The translations under genes and the position numbers were made by a program. Below are positions 20,596 to 29,518 of a stretch of DNA of 64,000 nt, piece by piece; the stretch's first letter is position 1; every line of letters starts with the position of its first letter. The notes beneath the pieces are model-generated. The model searched no databases. It was not told the origin of the DNA and saw only the letters and a list, made by a program, of their open reading frames with translations. The DNA is from Pseudomonas haemolytica (GTDB taxonomy: Bacteria; Pseudomonadota; Gammaproteobacteria; Pseudomonadales; Pseudomonadaceae), in NCBI RefSeq assembly GCF_009659625.1, contig NZ_VOIW01000004.1, positions 248,001 to 312,000 on the forward strand, read 5' to 3'.

Positions 20596-22897
20596 GCGTT
20601 TGCTGCCACGGCTGTTCCTGATCCTGCTGGTGGCCGTGCTGGCCCTGGCCGGCTGGCAGTGGCGCCATGGCGCGCCGTTGTCGGCCAACCTGATGGAGCT
20701 GGTGCCGGGCAGTACACCGAACGCCCTGGAACAGCAAGCCGAACAGCGCATGCAGGAACCGCTCAACCGAGAATTGCTGGTGCTGGTGGGGCACGCCGAC
20801 CGCCAGCAAGCCGTGGCTGTGGCGCAGCAATTGGGCGAACGTTGGCAGGCCAGCGGCCTGTTTGAAAAGGTGCAGTGGAACCTGCAAGCTGACTTGCCGG
20901 CGCTGCGTGAGCAACTGCTGCGCGGGCGCTTGTCGATGCTTTCGGCCAAGGACCGCGAGCAACTGATCGAGCAACCCGATGCCTTCATCCAGCAACGGGT
21001 GCAAGCGCTGTTCGACCCGTTCACCGGCTTCAGCCTGGTGCCGAGCCAGGACGACTGGCTGGGCCTGACCGGGCGCATCCAGAACAGCCAGCCGCAACAC
21101 GGCTCGGTGCAGCTGGACATCGGCAGCGGTGCGCTGATCGCCGATGCCGACGGCAAGCGCTGGGTATTGCTGCGGGCGCGCACCACCGGCAATGCCTTCG
21201 ACATGAAATTGCCGCTGCACGTGGCGGATCTGCTCCAGGCCAGCCGCGAGCAAGCCAGCGAGCACGGCGCGCAATTGCTCGCCGCCAGCGGCTTGCTCTA
21301 CGCGGCCAACGGCCAACAGCAGGCCACTCGGGAAATCACCTGGGTCGGCGGCGGCGCGACCGTCGGTATCCTGCTGTTGCTGTTGCTGGCCTTCCGGCGC
21401 TGGCGCGTGTTGCTGGCGTTTGTGCCGGTGCTGGTGGGCATGCTGTTTGGCGCGGTGGCCTGTGTGGCGCTGTTCGGGCATATGCATGTGATGACCCTGG
21501 TGCTGGGCTCCAGCCTGATCGGCGTGGCGGTGGATTACCCACTGCACTACCTGTCGAAAAGCTGGAGCCTGCAGCCGTGGCGCAGTTGGCCGGCGTTGCG
21601 CCTGACCCTGCCGGGGCTGAGCCTGAGCCTGGCCACCAGCTGTATCGGCTACCTGGCGCTGGCCTGGACACCGTTCCCGGCACTGACACAGATCGCGGTG
21701 TTCTCCGCCGCCGGGCTGGTCGGTGCTTATTTGTGCGCCGTGTGCCTGTTGCCGGCGCTGCTCAAGGGTGTGGAACTGCGCCCGGCGCAATGGCCGCTGC
21801 GCATCGCCGAGCGTCTGTGGCAGATGCGTACGGCGCTGATCAAGCACATACCCAGTTCAGTCCTGCTGGTGTGGGTGCTGTTGTTCTGCGCCGCAGGCCT
21901 GTGGCAGTTGAACAGCAAAAACGATATCCGCCAGTGGATCGGCGCGCCGCCGCAATTGCTGCAGGAAGCCCAGGCCGTGGCGCGCATCACCGGCTACCAA
22001 CCCACCAGCCAGTTTTTCCTGGTACGGGCCGACAATCAGCAGCAACTGCTGGAGCGCCAGGGCGACCTGGGCAAACGCTTGGATCAGTTGGTGAACATGG
22101 ACAAGCTCCAGGGTTACCTGGCGCTCAACCAACTGGTCAACCTCCCCAGCGAGCAGCAACAACTGCGGGATGCGCTGAACAACCTGGCGCAACACTGGCA
22201 GCCGCTGCTGGACCTCGGCGTACCCGCCAGCGCCCTGCAAGCCGAAGTCGCGCAGTTGCAGGCGTTGCCCACCGCCGACATCGACGCCGCACTGCAAGGC
22301 CCGCTGGCCGAACCCTGGCGCACACTGTGGCTCGGCCCGGTCGACGGCGGCGTGGCGGCCATGGTCAGCCTGCAAGGCTTGAACAACCCGGCGCTGCTGC
22401 GGGTGCAGGCCCTGGACTTGCCCGGCGTGCAATTGGTCGACCGCCTGGGTGACTTGAACCGGGTGTTTGCCGACACGCAAATCAGCGCCGCCGAGTTGAA
22501 GTTGATGTCTTGCGTGCTGATCGTGCTGTTGCTGATTGCGCCCTTCGGCTTTGGCGGCGCCTTGCGTATCGTCGCCCTGCCGCTGCTGGCCGCACTATGC
22601 AGCCTGGCCAGCCTCGGTTGGCTGGGCCAGCCGCTGACCTTGTTCAGCCTGTTTGGCCTGTTGCTGGTGACGGCCATCAGTGTTGACTACGCGATTTTGA
22701 TGCGCGAGCAGATCGGCGGCCCTGCCGTCAGCCTGTTGGGTACGCTGCTGGCGGCGCTGACGACCTGGCTGTCGTTCGGTCTGCTGGCGGTGTCCAGTAC
22801 ACCGGCGGTGAGTAATTTCGGCTTGTCGGTCAGCCTGGGCCTGGCGTTCAGCTTTATGCTGGCGCCCTGGGCCGGCCAACAGAAGCACGCCTTATGA
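20567..22897 (+). CDS. MMPL/RND-type exporter of the APE cluster
   Basis: A 776-residue inner-membrane transporter with an N-terminal helix (LFLILLVAVLALAGW), a large periplasmic loop, a six-helix block near residues 260-420, a second loop and a second helical block near 640-765. The helices carry the RND-type acidic residue context (SLIGVAVDYPLHYLSK; VTAISVDYAILMREQIG), consistent with proton-driven export. It corresponds to the ApeM-like exporter paired with the LolA-like carrier. ATG 20567 overlaps the previous gene by 29 bases; TTG 20585, with GGAG upstream, is an alternative. It is probably responsible for lifting the pigment lipid from the inner membrane. Confidence 0.86.
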   Translation: MRSNTTLPSERLLPRLFLILLVAVLALAGWQWRHGAPLSANLMELVPGSTPNALEQQAEQRMQEPLNRELLVLVGHADRQQAVAVAQQLGERWQASGLFEKVQWNLQADLPALREQLLRGRLSMLSAKDREQLIEQPDAFIQQRVQALFDPFTGFSLVPSQDDWLGLTGRIQNSQPQHGSVQLDIGSGALIADADGKRWVLLRARTTGNAFDMKLPLHVADLLQASREQASEHGAQLLAASGLLYAANGQQQATREITWVGGGATVGILLLLLLAFRRWRVLLAFVPVLVGMLFGAVACVALFGHMHVMTLVLGSSLIGVAVDYPLHYLSKSWSLQPWRSWPALRLTLPGLSLSLATSCIGYLALAWTPFPALTQIAVFSAAGLVGAYLCAVCLLPALLKGVELRPAQWPLRIAERLWQMRTALIKHIPSSVLLVWVLLFCAAGLWQLNSKNDIRQWIGAPPQLLQEAQAVARITGYQPTSQFFLVRADNQQQLLERQGDLGKRLDQLVNMDKLQGYLALNQLVNLPSEQQQLRDALNNLAQHWQPLLDLGVPASALQAEVAQLQALPTADIDAALQGPLAEPWRTLWLGPVDGGVAAMVSLQGLNNPALLRVQALDLPGVQLVDRLGDLNRVFADTQISAAELKLMSCVLIVLLLIAPFGFGGALRIVALPLLAALCSLASLGWLGQPLTLFSLFGLLLVTAISVDYAILMREQIGGPAVSLLGTLLAALTTWLSFGLLAVSSTPAVSNFGLSVSLGLAFSFMLAPWAGQQKHAL

Positions 22898-22930
22898 ATG
22901 TGATTATCGCCCATGCGGCAAGGAGCCCTC

Positions 22931-24178
22931 GTGCCTATAGTTGAAATGGAACGTCGCCAGGTGGTGGTGATCGGTGCCGGGCCTTCCGGTGCCATCGCGG
23001 CCGCGCTGCTAAAGCGCAAAGGGCATGATGTATTGATCATCGAGCGCGAGCATTTCCCACGCTTCTCGATTGGCGAAAGCCTGCTGTCGCACTGCATCGA
23101 TTTTATCGAAGAAGCCGGCATGCTCGACGCCGTACAAGCGGCAGGCTTCCAGGTAAAAACCGGCGCTGCATTCGCCTGGGGCGAGCGCTACAGTGCATTT
23201 GATTTTGGCGACACGTTCAGCAACGGCAAGCCCACCACCTTCCAAGTGCAGCGCGGCGAGTTCGATAAGTTGCTGGCCGATCAGGCGGCGTCGCAAGGCG
23301 TGGAAATTCGCTATGGCCAGACCATTGCCGGGGTGGATTTCTCCGGCGAGTGCCGCTACCTGCATGTGCGTCGGGAGAATGGCAGCGCGTACCACATCAA
23401 GGCCAAATTCGTGCTGGATGCCAGCGGTTATGGCCGTGTGCTGCCGCGCCTGCTGGACCTTGAGGCGCCGTCGAACTTCCCGCTGCGCCAGGCCGTGTTT
23501 ACCCACGTCGAAGACCGCATCGAACACCCAGGCTTTGACCGCACCAAGATCCTGGTAACGACTCACCCGACCCAGCGCGATATCTGGTTCTGGACCATCC
23601 CGTTCAGTAACGGCCGTTGCTCGGTGGGCGTGGTGGCGGCCAAGGAGCATTTCGACGGCTGCAACAGCGACCTCGACGCCTGCCTGCGCAGCTTCATCGA
23701 TGAAACCCCAAGCCTGGCCGGCGTGCTCAAAAATGCCGTGTGGGACACCCCGGCGCGCAGCATCGGCGGCTACGCGGCCAACGTCAAAACCCTGCACGGC
23801 CCGGGCTTTGCGCTGCTGGGCAACGCGGCGGAATTCCTCGACCCGGTGTTCTCTTCGGGCGTGACCATCGCCATGCGCTCGGCGAGCATGGCCGCCGCCG
23901 TTCTGCATCGTCAGCTCAACGGCGAAACCGTCGACTGGCAAAGCGAATTCGCCGAGCCCTTGAAGCGCGGTGTCGACACCTTCCGCTGCTACGTCGAAGG
24001 CTGGTACGCCGGCACGTTCCAGGATGTGATTTTCCATCCTGGCAGCTCACCGGAGATCCGCCGCATGATCAGTTCGATCCTGGCCGGTTACGCCTGGGAT
24101 GAGCGCAACCCGTTTGTCAGCGAGCCGAAACGGCGGTTGCGAATGTTGTCGGATATTTGTGCGAGTGAAGTGGTATGA
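22931..24178 (+). CDS. FAD-dependent oxidoreductase with halogenase-like WxWxIP motif
   Basis: A 415-residue flavoprotein. The FAD-binding GAGPSG lies at residues 15-20, FSIGESLL at about 46-52, and a WFWTIP segment at 219-224 fits the WxWxIP motif of flavin-dependent halogenases. A Lys76-containing segment (QVKTGAAFAWG) sits where carrier-protein-type halogenases place their catalytic lysine. Related non-halogenating oxidoreductases share parts of this pattern, so halogenation of the aryl head is possible but unproven. Start: GTG 22931 with AGGAG six bases upstream is preferred; ATG 22946 immediately before the flavin strand is an alternative. The end overlaps the methyltransferase gene by ATGA. 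Confidence 0.82.
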   Translation: MPIVEMERRQVVVIGAGPSGAIAAALLKRKGHDVLIIEREHFPRFSIGESLLSHCIDFIEEAGMLDAVQAAGFQVKTGAAFAWGERYSAFDFGDTFSNGKPTTFQVQRGEFDKLLADQAASQGVEIRYGQTIAGVDFSGECRYLHVRRENGSAYHIKAKFVLDASGYGRVLPRLLDLEAPSNFPLRQAVFTHVEDRIEHPGFDRTKILVTTHPTQRDIWFWTIPFSNGRCSVGVVAAKEHFDGCNSDLDACLRSFIDETPSLAGVLKNAVWDTPARSIGGYAANVKTLHGPGFALLGNAAEFLDPVFSSGVTIAMRSASMAAAVLHRQLNGETVDWQSEFAEPLKRGVDTFRCYVEGWYAGTFQDVIFHPGSSPEIRRMISSILAGYAWDERNPFVSEPKRRLRMLSDICASEVV

Positions 24179-24924
24179 GCAGCCCTGCCGTTGAAAAAAG
24201 CTACCTGAGTAAAAATTACGTCGAAGAAACCAGGTTCGGCTTCTGGTTCCTGCGCAGCCACACCTGGCAACATCACGTGTTGCGCGTGGCGATCAATGAC
24301 TTGCGCAGCCTGTTCAGCGAGCCACTGCCGGTGGCGCCGGTGTTGCTGGACGCCGGTTGCGGCCAGGGCAAATCCTTCCAACTGCTGCACCAGGCGTTTG
24401 CGCCCTCACGCCTGATCGGCCTGGATGCCGACCCCCACAGCCTGGAACTGAGCCGCGCAGAAGCGGCGCGCCAGGGCCTGGCCGTCGAGCTGATCGGCAG
24501 TGACTGCGCCACCCTTGATGTGCCGGACGCCAGCGTCGATATCCTGTTCTGCCACCAGACCTTCCACCATCTGGTCGAGCAACATCGCGCGCTCAAGGAG
24601 TTTTATCGGGTACTCAAACCCGGAGGTTATTTACTGTTTGCCGAATCCACCGAAGCCTATATCGACACCTGGGTGATTCGCTGGCTGTTCCGTCACCCGA
24701 TGCATGTGCAGAAAAGCGCCGAACAGTACCTGGAGATGCTCCACGAGCAGGGCTTTGAATTCGACTCGCAGAATGTCTCGTACCCGTACCTGTGGTGGAG
24801 CCGCTCCAGCGACTTCGGCCTGCTGGAACGCTGGGGCCTGCGCAAGGCGCCGCCAGTGGGCCAGCGTGAGGAAACCCTGGTCAACTGCGTGGCGCGTAAA
24901 CCGCTGGAGAGCGCAGCCTCATGA
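24175..24924 (+). CDS. SAM-dependent class I methyltransferase
   Basis: A 249-residue cytoplasmic methyltransferase. Motif I is VLLDAGCGQGKS (about 56-67), followed by LIGLDADPHSLELS (motif II region), DVPDASVDILFCHQTFHHL, and LKPGGYLLFAEST. In APE pathways a methyltransferase (ApeB-like) commonly O-methylates the aromatic head group, which fits here. It overlaps both neighbours by ATGA, so it is part of the same transcript. The methyl acceptor is inferred from context only. Confidence 0.84.
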   Translation: MSSPAVEKSYLSKNYVEETRFGFWFLRSHTWQHHVLRVAINDLRSLFSEPLPVAPVLLDAGCGQGKSFQLLHQAFAPSRLIGLDADPHSLELSRAEAARQGLAVELIGSDCATLDVPDASVDILFCHQTFHHLVEQHRALKEFYRVLKPGGYLLFAESTEAYIDTWVIRWLFRHPMHVQKSAEQYLEMLHEQGFEFDSQNVSYPYLWWSRSSDFGLLERWGLRKAPPVGQREETLVNCVARKPLESAAS

Positions 24925-25403
24925 TTCGCCTGCTGCTGATAGGTTGCCTGTTGCTGCTGAGCGCCTGCGCCAGCCAGGCGCCGCTGCCAGAAAAAAACCC
25001 GGCCCTGGCCTTGCCGATGCAACTGCATGTGCAGCGACTGGCGGACGGCCAGAGCCAGGACTGGCTGCTGGTGATCCAGCGCGAAGGCAACGCGATTCGC
25101 TGGTCGATGATGGACCCATTGGGCATTCCCCTGGCCCGGCAGAAACTGCTCGATGGGCAATGGCAGGCCGACGGTTTGCTGCCGCCCAATCCCCAGGCTC
25201 GCGAGCTGTTTGCCGCACTGTTGTTTGCCCTGACCTCGGCCGGTGAGGTGCCGGCGCTGTACCCGAACGCCCAGGCGATGGACCTGACGCGCACGCTACC
25301 GGGCCATTGGCAGATCGTCTATCAGTCCTCCGAAGTATTCAGCGTAAACCTGGCGGGCCAGCCATTGCGTTATCGCATCACCCCGCTGGGGGCAGGCCGA
25401 TGA
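24921..25403 (+). CDS. DUF3261-type lipoprotein of the APE cluster
   Basis: A 160-residue lipoprotein. The signal IRLLLIGCLLLLSAC places the lipobox Cys at about residue 16 (LSAC). The mature part resembles the DUF3261 (ApeN-like) proteins of APE clusters, with a predicted beta-rich fold (WLLVIQREGNAIRW, WQIVYQSSEVFSV). It is probably anchored in the outer membrane and helps insert or receive the exported pigment lipid together with the LolA-like and MMPL proteins. It overlaps both neighbours by ATGA. Confidence 0.8.
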   Translation: MIRLLLIGCLLLLSACASQAPLPEKNPALALPMQLHVQRLADGQSQDWLLVIQREGNAIRWSMMDPLGIPLARQKLLDGQWQADGLLPPNPQARELFAALLFALTSAGEVPALYPNAQAMDLTRTLPGHWQIVYQSSEVFSVNLAGQPLRYRITPLGAGR

Positions 25404-26566
25404 CCGCTTACCTGAATGCCCTCGGTGTGATCTGCGCCCTTGGCCGCGGCCAGGCCGAAGTCAGCCGCCACCTGTTTGCCGGCGACTGCTCAGGTATGCG
25501 CGCCGAAAGCGGTTGGGTGCCGGAGCGCGTGGTGCCAGTGGCAGCCGTGCACGGCGAACTGGTGCCCCTGCCGGAGCAATTGCGTGAGCAGAGCAGCCGC
25601 AATAACCAGTTGCTGCTGGAAGCGGCGTTGCAGATCGAAGATGAGATCCGCCAGGCAATCCAAATCCATGGCCCTGGCCGGGTCGGCATTGTGCTCGGCA
25701 CCAGCACTTCAGGCATCGACGAAGCCAGCCGTGGCATTGCCCACTACCTGCGCGACAAGCAGTTCCCCGGCGACTACGACTACCAGCAACAGGAACTCAG
25801 CGCCCCGGCTAACTTCCTCGCCGACTGGCTGCAATTGAGCGGCCCGGCCTATGTAATTTCCACCGCCTGCACGTCCAGCGCACGTGCGCTGATGAGTGCC
25901 CAGCGCCTGTTGGACCTGGGGGTGTGCGATGCGGTGATCTGTGGTGGCGTCGACAGCCTGTGCAAGCTGACACTCAACGGTTTTACTTCACTGGAGGCGG
26001 TATCCAGCGAGCGCTGCAATCCGTTCTCGGTGAACCGCAACGGCATCAATATCGGTGAAGCGGCGGTGCTGTTCTTGATGAGCCGCGAGCCGGCACCCAT
26101 TGCCTTGCTGGGCAGCGGCGCCAGTTGTGACGCGCACCATATCTCCGCGCCCGAGCCCAGTGGCAAAGGCGCGCTGCAGGCGATGCGCAAGGCCCTGGCC
26201 AGCGCGAAACTGGTGCCCGAGCAGATCGGCTACCTGAACCTGCACGGCACCGCCACCCAACACAACGACGCCATGGAAAGCCTGGCGGTCGCCAGCCTGT
26301 TCCAAGGCGGCGTCGCCTGTTCGTCGACCAAGTCCATGACCGGCCACACCCTTGGTGCCGCCGGTGCCTTGGAAGCGGCGTTCTGCTGGCTTAGCCTGAC
26401 CCACGGCTTGCTGCCACCCCATGTATGGGACGGCCACGCCGACCCGGCGCTGCCGGCCTTGCAGTGGACGCGCAGCGGCGACACCCTGAAAAAGCCGTGC
26501 CTGATGAGCAACTCGTTTGCCTTCGGCGGTAACAACGTCAGCCTGATAATCGCAGAGGCCCCATGA
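25400..26566 (+). CDS. Beta-ketoacyl-ACP synthase of the APE cluster (KS partner of the CLF)
   Basis: A 388-residue elongating ketosynthase of the FabB/FabF type. The complete triad is present: Cys157 in VISTACTSSA, His282 in LHGTATQHND and His316 in KSMTGHTLGAAGALE. It condenses malonyl-ACP with the growing aryl polyene; in studied systems this ApeO-like enzyme forms a heterodimer with the chain-length factor, here encoded at the start of the cluster. ATG 25400 overlaps the DUF3261 gene end by ATGA. Confidence 0.9.
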   Translation: MTAYLNALGVICALGRGQAEVSRHLFAGDCSGMRAESGWVPERVVPVAAVHGELVPLPEQLREQSSRNNQLLLEAALQIEDEIRQAIQIHGPGRVGIVLGTSTSGIDEASRGIAHYLRDKQFPGDYDYQQQELSAPANFLADWLQLSGPAYVISTACTSSARALMSAQRLLDLGVCDAVICGGVDSLCKLTLNGFTSLEAVSSERCNPFSVNRNGINIGEAAVLFLMSREPAPIALLGSGASCDAHHISAPEPSGKGALQAMRKALASAKLVPEQIGYLNLHGTATQHNDAMESLAVASLFQGGVACSSTKSMTGHTLGAAGALEAAFCWLSLTHGLLPPHVWDGHADPALPALQWTRSGDTLKKPCLMSNSFAFGGNNVSLIIAEAP

Positions 26567-27024
26567 TCAATTGGCCACTTGCCGAACTACTGCCCCATGC
26601 GGGCGACATGATCCTGATCGACCAGGTGCTGTCGTTCGATGAAGAGCAGATCCGAACCCGCGTCACCGTCAAGCCCGGCGGCCTGTTCAACCGCCCTGAC
26701 GGTAGCCTGCCGGCCTGGGTCGGTCTGGAATTGATGGCGCAAAGCGTCGCCGCTTATGCCGGTTGCCGTGCGCGCCAGCGAGGCCAGGCGGTGGAACTGG
26801 GTTTCCTGTTGGGCACGCGTAAATTCGAATGCAACGTGGAGCACTTTCCCGCTGGCGTCGAGCTGAATATCCACGGCCTGCGCTCCCTGGAAGACGACAA
26901 CGGCATGGGTGTGTTCGAATGCCACCTCACCGGCGACGGCATCCAGGCCAGCGCCCGCTTGAACGTATTTCGACCGCCCCAGGCGGCCAACTATTTAGAT
27001 GAATCGAAGGACGAAACGCCATGA
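26563..27024 (+). CDS. Hotdog 3-hydroxyacyl-ACP dehydratase (ApeP-like)
   Basis: A 153-residue hotdog-fold protein. It begins with the LLPHAGDMILIDQVL block shared with FabZ-type dehydratases and has VGLELMAQSVAAYAG as the central helix with its conserved acidic residue. It would dehydrate 3-hydroxyacyl-ACP intermediates to build the conjugated double bonds. In characterised clusters ApeP pairs with ApeI, and the ApeI-like domain is here fused to the AMP ligase. It overlaps both neighbours by ATGA. Confidence 0.85.
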   Translation: MINWPLAELLPHAGDMILIDQVLSFDEEQIRTRVTVKPGGLFNRPDGSLPAWVGLELMAQSVAAYAGCRARQRGQAVELGFLLGTRKFECNVEHFPAGVELNIHGLRSLEDDNGMGVFECHLTGDGIQASARLNVFRPPQAANYLDESKDETP

Positions 27025-27749
27025 CTGAATCCGTACTGGTCACTGGCTCCAGCCGTGGCATCGGCCGCGCCATTGCCCTGCGCCTGGCCCAGGCCGGCCA
27101 TGACATCGTGCTGCATTGCCGCAGTGGCCGGGCTGAAGCCGACGCGGTGCAGGTCGAGATCGAGGCCCTGGGGCGCAAGGCGCGGGTGCTGCAATTCGAC
27201 GTTTGCGACCGCGCCAGTTGCAAGGCCATCCTGGAGGCTGATGTGGAGGAATATGGCGCCTATTACGGCGTGGTTCTAAATGCCGGCCTGACCCGCGATG
27301 GCGCATTCCCAGCCTTGTCGGAAGACGACTGGGACGTGGTGATGCGTACCAACCTCGACGGTTTCTACAACGTGCTGCACCCGGTGATGATGCCGATGAT
27401 TCGCCGACGCGCCGCTGGGCGCATTGTGTGTATCACTTCGGTTTCGGGGTTGATCGGCAACCGTGGCCAGGTCAACTACAGCGCCTCCAAGGCTGGCTTG
27501 ATCGGCGCAGCCAAGGCGTTGGCGATCGAACTGGGCAAGCGCAAGATCACCGTCAACTGCGTGGCGCCTGGCCTGATCGACACGGCGATGCTGGATGAAA
27601 ACGTACCGGTAGAAGAGTTGATGAAAATGATCCCGGCGCAGCGCATGGGTACGCCGGAAGAAGTTGCCGGCGCGGTGAATTTCCTGATGTCGGCCGAAGC
27701 CGGCTATATCACGCGCCAGGTGCTGGCTGTGAACGGAGGCTTGTGCTGA
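27021..27749 (+). CDS. 3-oxoacyl-ACP reductase, FabG-like, of the APE cluster
   Basis: A 242-residue short-chain dehydrogenase. The cofactor motif is TGSSRGIG (about 8-15), NAG occurs near residue 87, and the catalytic Ser140, Tyr153 and Lys157 are present (ITSVSG, YSASK). It reduces 3-oxoacyl-ACP with NADPH in each elongation cycle of the polyene (ApeQ-like). A housekeeping FabG is expected elsewhere. Its stop codon overlaps the start of the next gene (TGATG), and its start overlaps the dehydratase stop. Confidence 0.9.
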   Translation: MTESVLVTGSSRGIGRAIALRLAQAGHDIVLHCRSGRAEADAVQVEIEALGRKARVLQFDVCDRASCKAILEADVEEYGAYYGVVLNAGLTRDGAFPALSEDDWDVVMRTNLDGFYNVLHPVMMPMIRRRAAGRIVCITSVSGLIGNRGQVNYSASKAGLIGAAKALAIELGKRKITVNCVAPGLIDTAMLDENVPVEELMKMIPAQRMGTPEEVAGAVNFLMSAEAGYITRQVLAVNGGLC

Positions 27750-28975
27750 TGAAGCGCGTCGTCGTCACCGGCATGGCCGGCATGACCTCCCTGGGCAGCG
27801 ACTGGGAGACCATCGCCGCCAACTTTCGCGCCAACCGCAGCGGCATCCGGCGCATGGATGAGTGGGATCGCTTCACCGAACTGAACACGCGCCTGGCCGG
27901 GCCCATCGACGACTTCGTCGTGCCCTCGCACTGGACGCGCAAGCAACTGCGCAGCATGGGCCGCGTCTCGCGCCTGGCGGTGTGGGCGGCGGAACAGGCG
28001 TTGCAGGACGCCGGCCTGCTCGGCGACGAGTCGATCAAGGACGGACGCATGGGCGTGGCCTGTGGCTCGTCCACCGGCAGCACCGATGAGATCAAGGCGT
28101 TCGGCAACATGCTGCTCAACTCGGTGGCCGAGGGGCTCAACGCCAACTCCTATGTACGCATGATGCCCCACACCACGGCGGCGAATATCAGCATCTTCTT
28201 TGGCCTGACCGGGCGTTTGATCCCCACCTCCAGCGCCTGCACCAGCGGCAGTCAGGGTATCGGTTACGCCTACGAGGCAATCAAGTTCGGGCGCTTGCCG
28301 TTGATGCTCGCTGGCGGCGCCGAAGAACTGTGCCCCACTGAAGCCATGGTGTTCGATGCGCTCTACGCCACCAGCCTGAAAAACGATGCCCCACAAACCA
28401 GCCCACGCCCCTACGACTGCGGCCGCGATGGCCTGGTGATCGGTGAAGGCGGCGGCATGCTGGTGCTCGAAGAACTGGAACATGCCCTGGCAAGGGGTGC
28501 GCATATCCACGCTGAGCTGGTCGGTTTCGGCAGCAACGCCGACGGCCAGCACACCACCCGCCCGGAACAGAAAACCATGCGCCGTGCCATGGAGTTGGCC
28601 CTGGAAGATGCAGGCCTTGAGCCGTCTGCCATCGGCTACGTGAACGGCCATGGTACTGCCACCGACCAGGGCGACATCGCCGAAACCCTGGCCACCAGCA
28701 GCCTGTTCGGCAGCCGCATGCCGATCAGCTCGCAGAAGAGCTTCCTCGGCCACACCCTGGGTGCCTGCGGCGCTCTGGAGTCGTGGTTCAGCATCGAGAT
28801 GATGAACCGTGACCAATACGTGCACACCTTCAACCTGGATTCTGTCGACCCGCAATGCGGCGAACTGGATTACCTGCAAGGGGGCTTTCGCCAGATGCAC
28901 CACGACTACGTGATGAACAACAACTTTGCCTTTGGCGGCGTCAACACTTCGCTGATCTTCCGCCGCTGGTCCTGA
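27749..28975 (+). CDS. Second beta-ketoacyl-ACP synthase (ApeR-like)
   Basis: A 408-residue FabF-type ketosynthase with an intact triad: Cys164 in TSSACTSGS, His301 in NGHGTATDQG and His335 in SFLGHTLGACG. APE clusters carry a second, self-sufficient ketosynthase thought to act in initiation or early elongation. The start is ATG 27749, overlapping the reductase stop as TGATG; a GTG six bases upstream is less likely. It is the last enzyme gene of the cluster, followed by one lipoprotein gene. Confidence 0.9.
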   Translation: MKRVVVTGMAGMTSLGSDWETIAANFRANRSGIRRMDEWDRFTELNTRLAGPIDDFVVPSHWTRKQLRSMGRVSRLAVWAAEQALQDAGLLGDESIKDGRMGVACGSSTGSTDEIKAFGNMLLNSVAEGLNANSYVRMMPHTTAANISIFFGLTGRLIPTSSACTSGSQGIGYAYEAIKFGRLPLMLAGGAEELCPTEAMVFDALYATSLKNDAPQTSPRPYDCGRDGLVIGEGGGMLVLEELEHALARGAHIHAELVGFGSNADGQHTTRPEQKTMRRAMELALEDAGLEPSAIGYVNGHGTATDQGDIAETLATSSLFGSRMPISSQKSFLGHTLGACGALESWFSIEMMNRDQYVHTFNLDSVDPQCGELDYLQGGFRQMHHDYVMNNNFAFGGVNTSLIFRRWS

Positions 28976-29000
28976 CATTAAATCGATTGGAGAAAACGGA

Positions 29001-29396
29001 ATGTCTTCCTTGCTACGCGCTACCCTGATCACCCTGGCCTTGCTGACCACCGCCGGCTGCACCAACAAACCGGTGCTCAACACCCAACATGAGTTGCCGG
29101 CCACGAGCCAGGTCAGCGAAGAAAAAATGAAACAGGTGATCGTCGCCGCCTTGCAGAAACGCGAGTGGACGGTGCAACGCCTGAGCCCGCAACTGGTGCA
29201 GGCCGAGATCACCGTGCGCGGCCAGTTCTACGCCGCAATCGACATCCGCTACAGCCGCAACAGCTACGCCATCACCTACCGCGACAGCCGCGACCTGGGC
29301 TACAAGGACGGCAAGATCCATCGCAACTACAACCGCTGGGTGAGCATGCTGGACCGGGATATTTTGGCGGGGTTGCGCTCGGCTGGAATACAGTAA
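29001..29396 (+). CDS. Small lipoprotein ending the APE cluster
   Basis: A 131-residue lipoprotein. Its signal peptide ends LLTTAGC, with lipobox Cys20. The mature part is short and basic, with RGQFYAAIDIRYSRNSYAI as a probable beta-hairpin. It is the last co-directional gene, 25 bases after the second ketosynthase, with a GGAG upstream of ATG. A small lipoprotein is common in APE clusters (ApeA-like position differs between species). Its function is unknown; it is probably involved in pigment display at the outer membrane. A GI REPIN follows. Confidence 0.75.
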   Translation: MSSLLRATLITLALLTTAGCTNKPVLNTQHELPATSQVSEEKMKQVIVAALQKREWTVQRLSPQLVQAEITVRGQFYAAIDIRYSRNSYAITYRDSRDLGYKDGKIHRNYNRWVSMLDRDILAGLRSAGIQ

Positions 29397-29403
29397 GGCC
29401 AAA

Positions 29404-29493
29404 TGTGGGAGGGGGCTTGCTCCCGATAGCGGTGGTTCAGTTAGAGATGCTGAGACTGACACACTGCTATCGGGAGCAAGCCCCCTCCCACAT
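29404..29493. repeat. GI REPIN after the APE cluster
   Basis: A REP doublet: tgtgggagggggcttgctcc on the left and its complement on the right, with the inner gatagcggtg/cactgctatc partly paired. It lies between the convergent APE lipoprotein gene and lysR gene and may help end both transcripts. Confidence 0.9.
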
Positions 29494-29518
29494 GAGATAT
29501 GCCATGTTCTCAAGGGCG

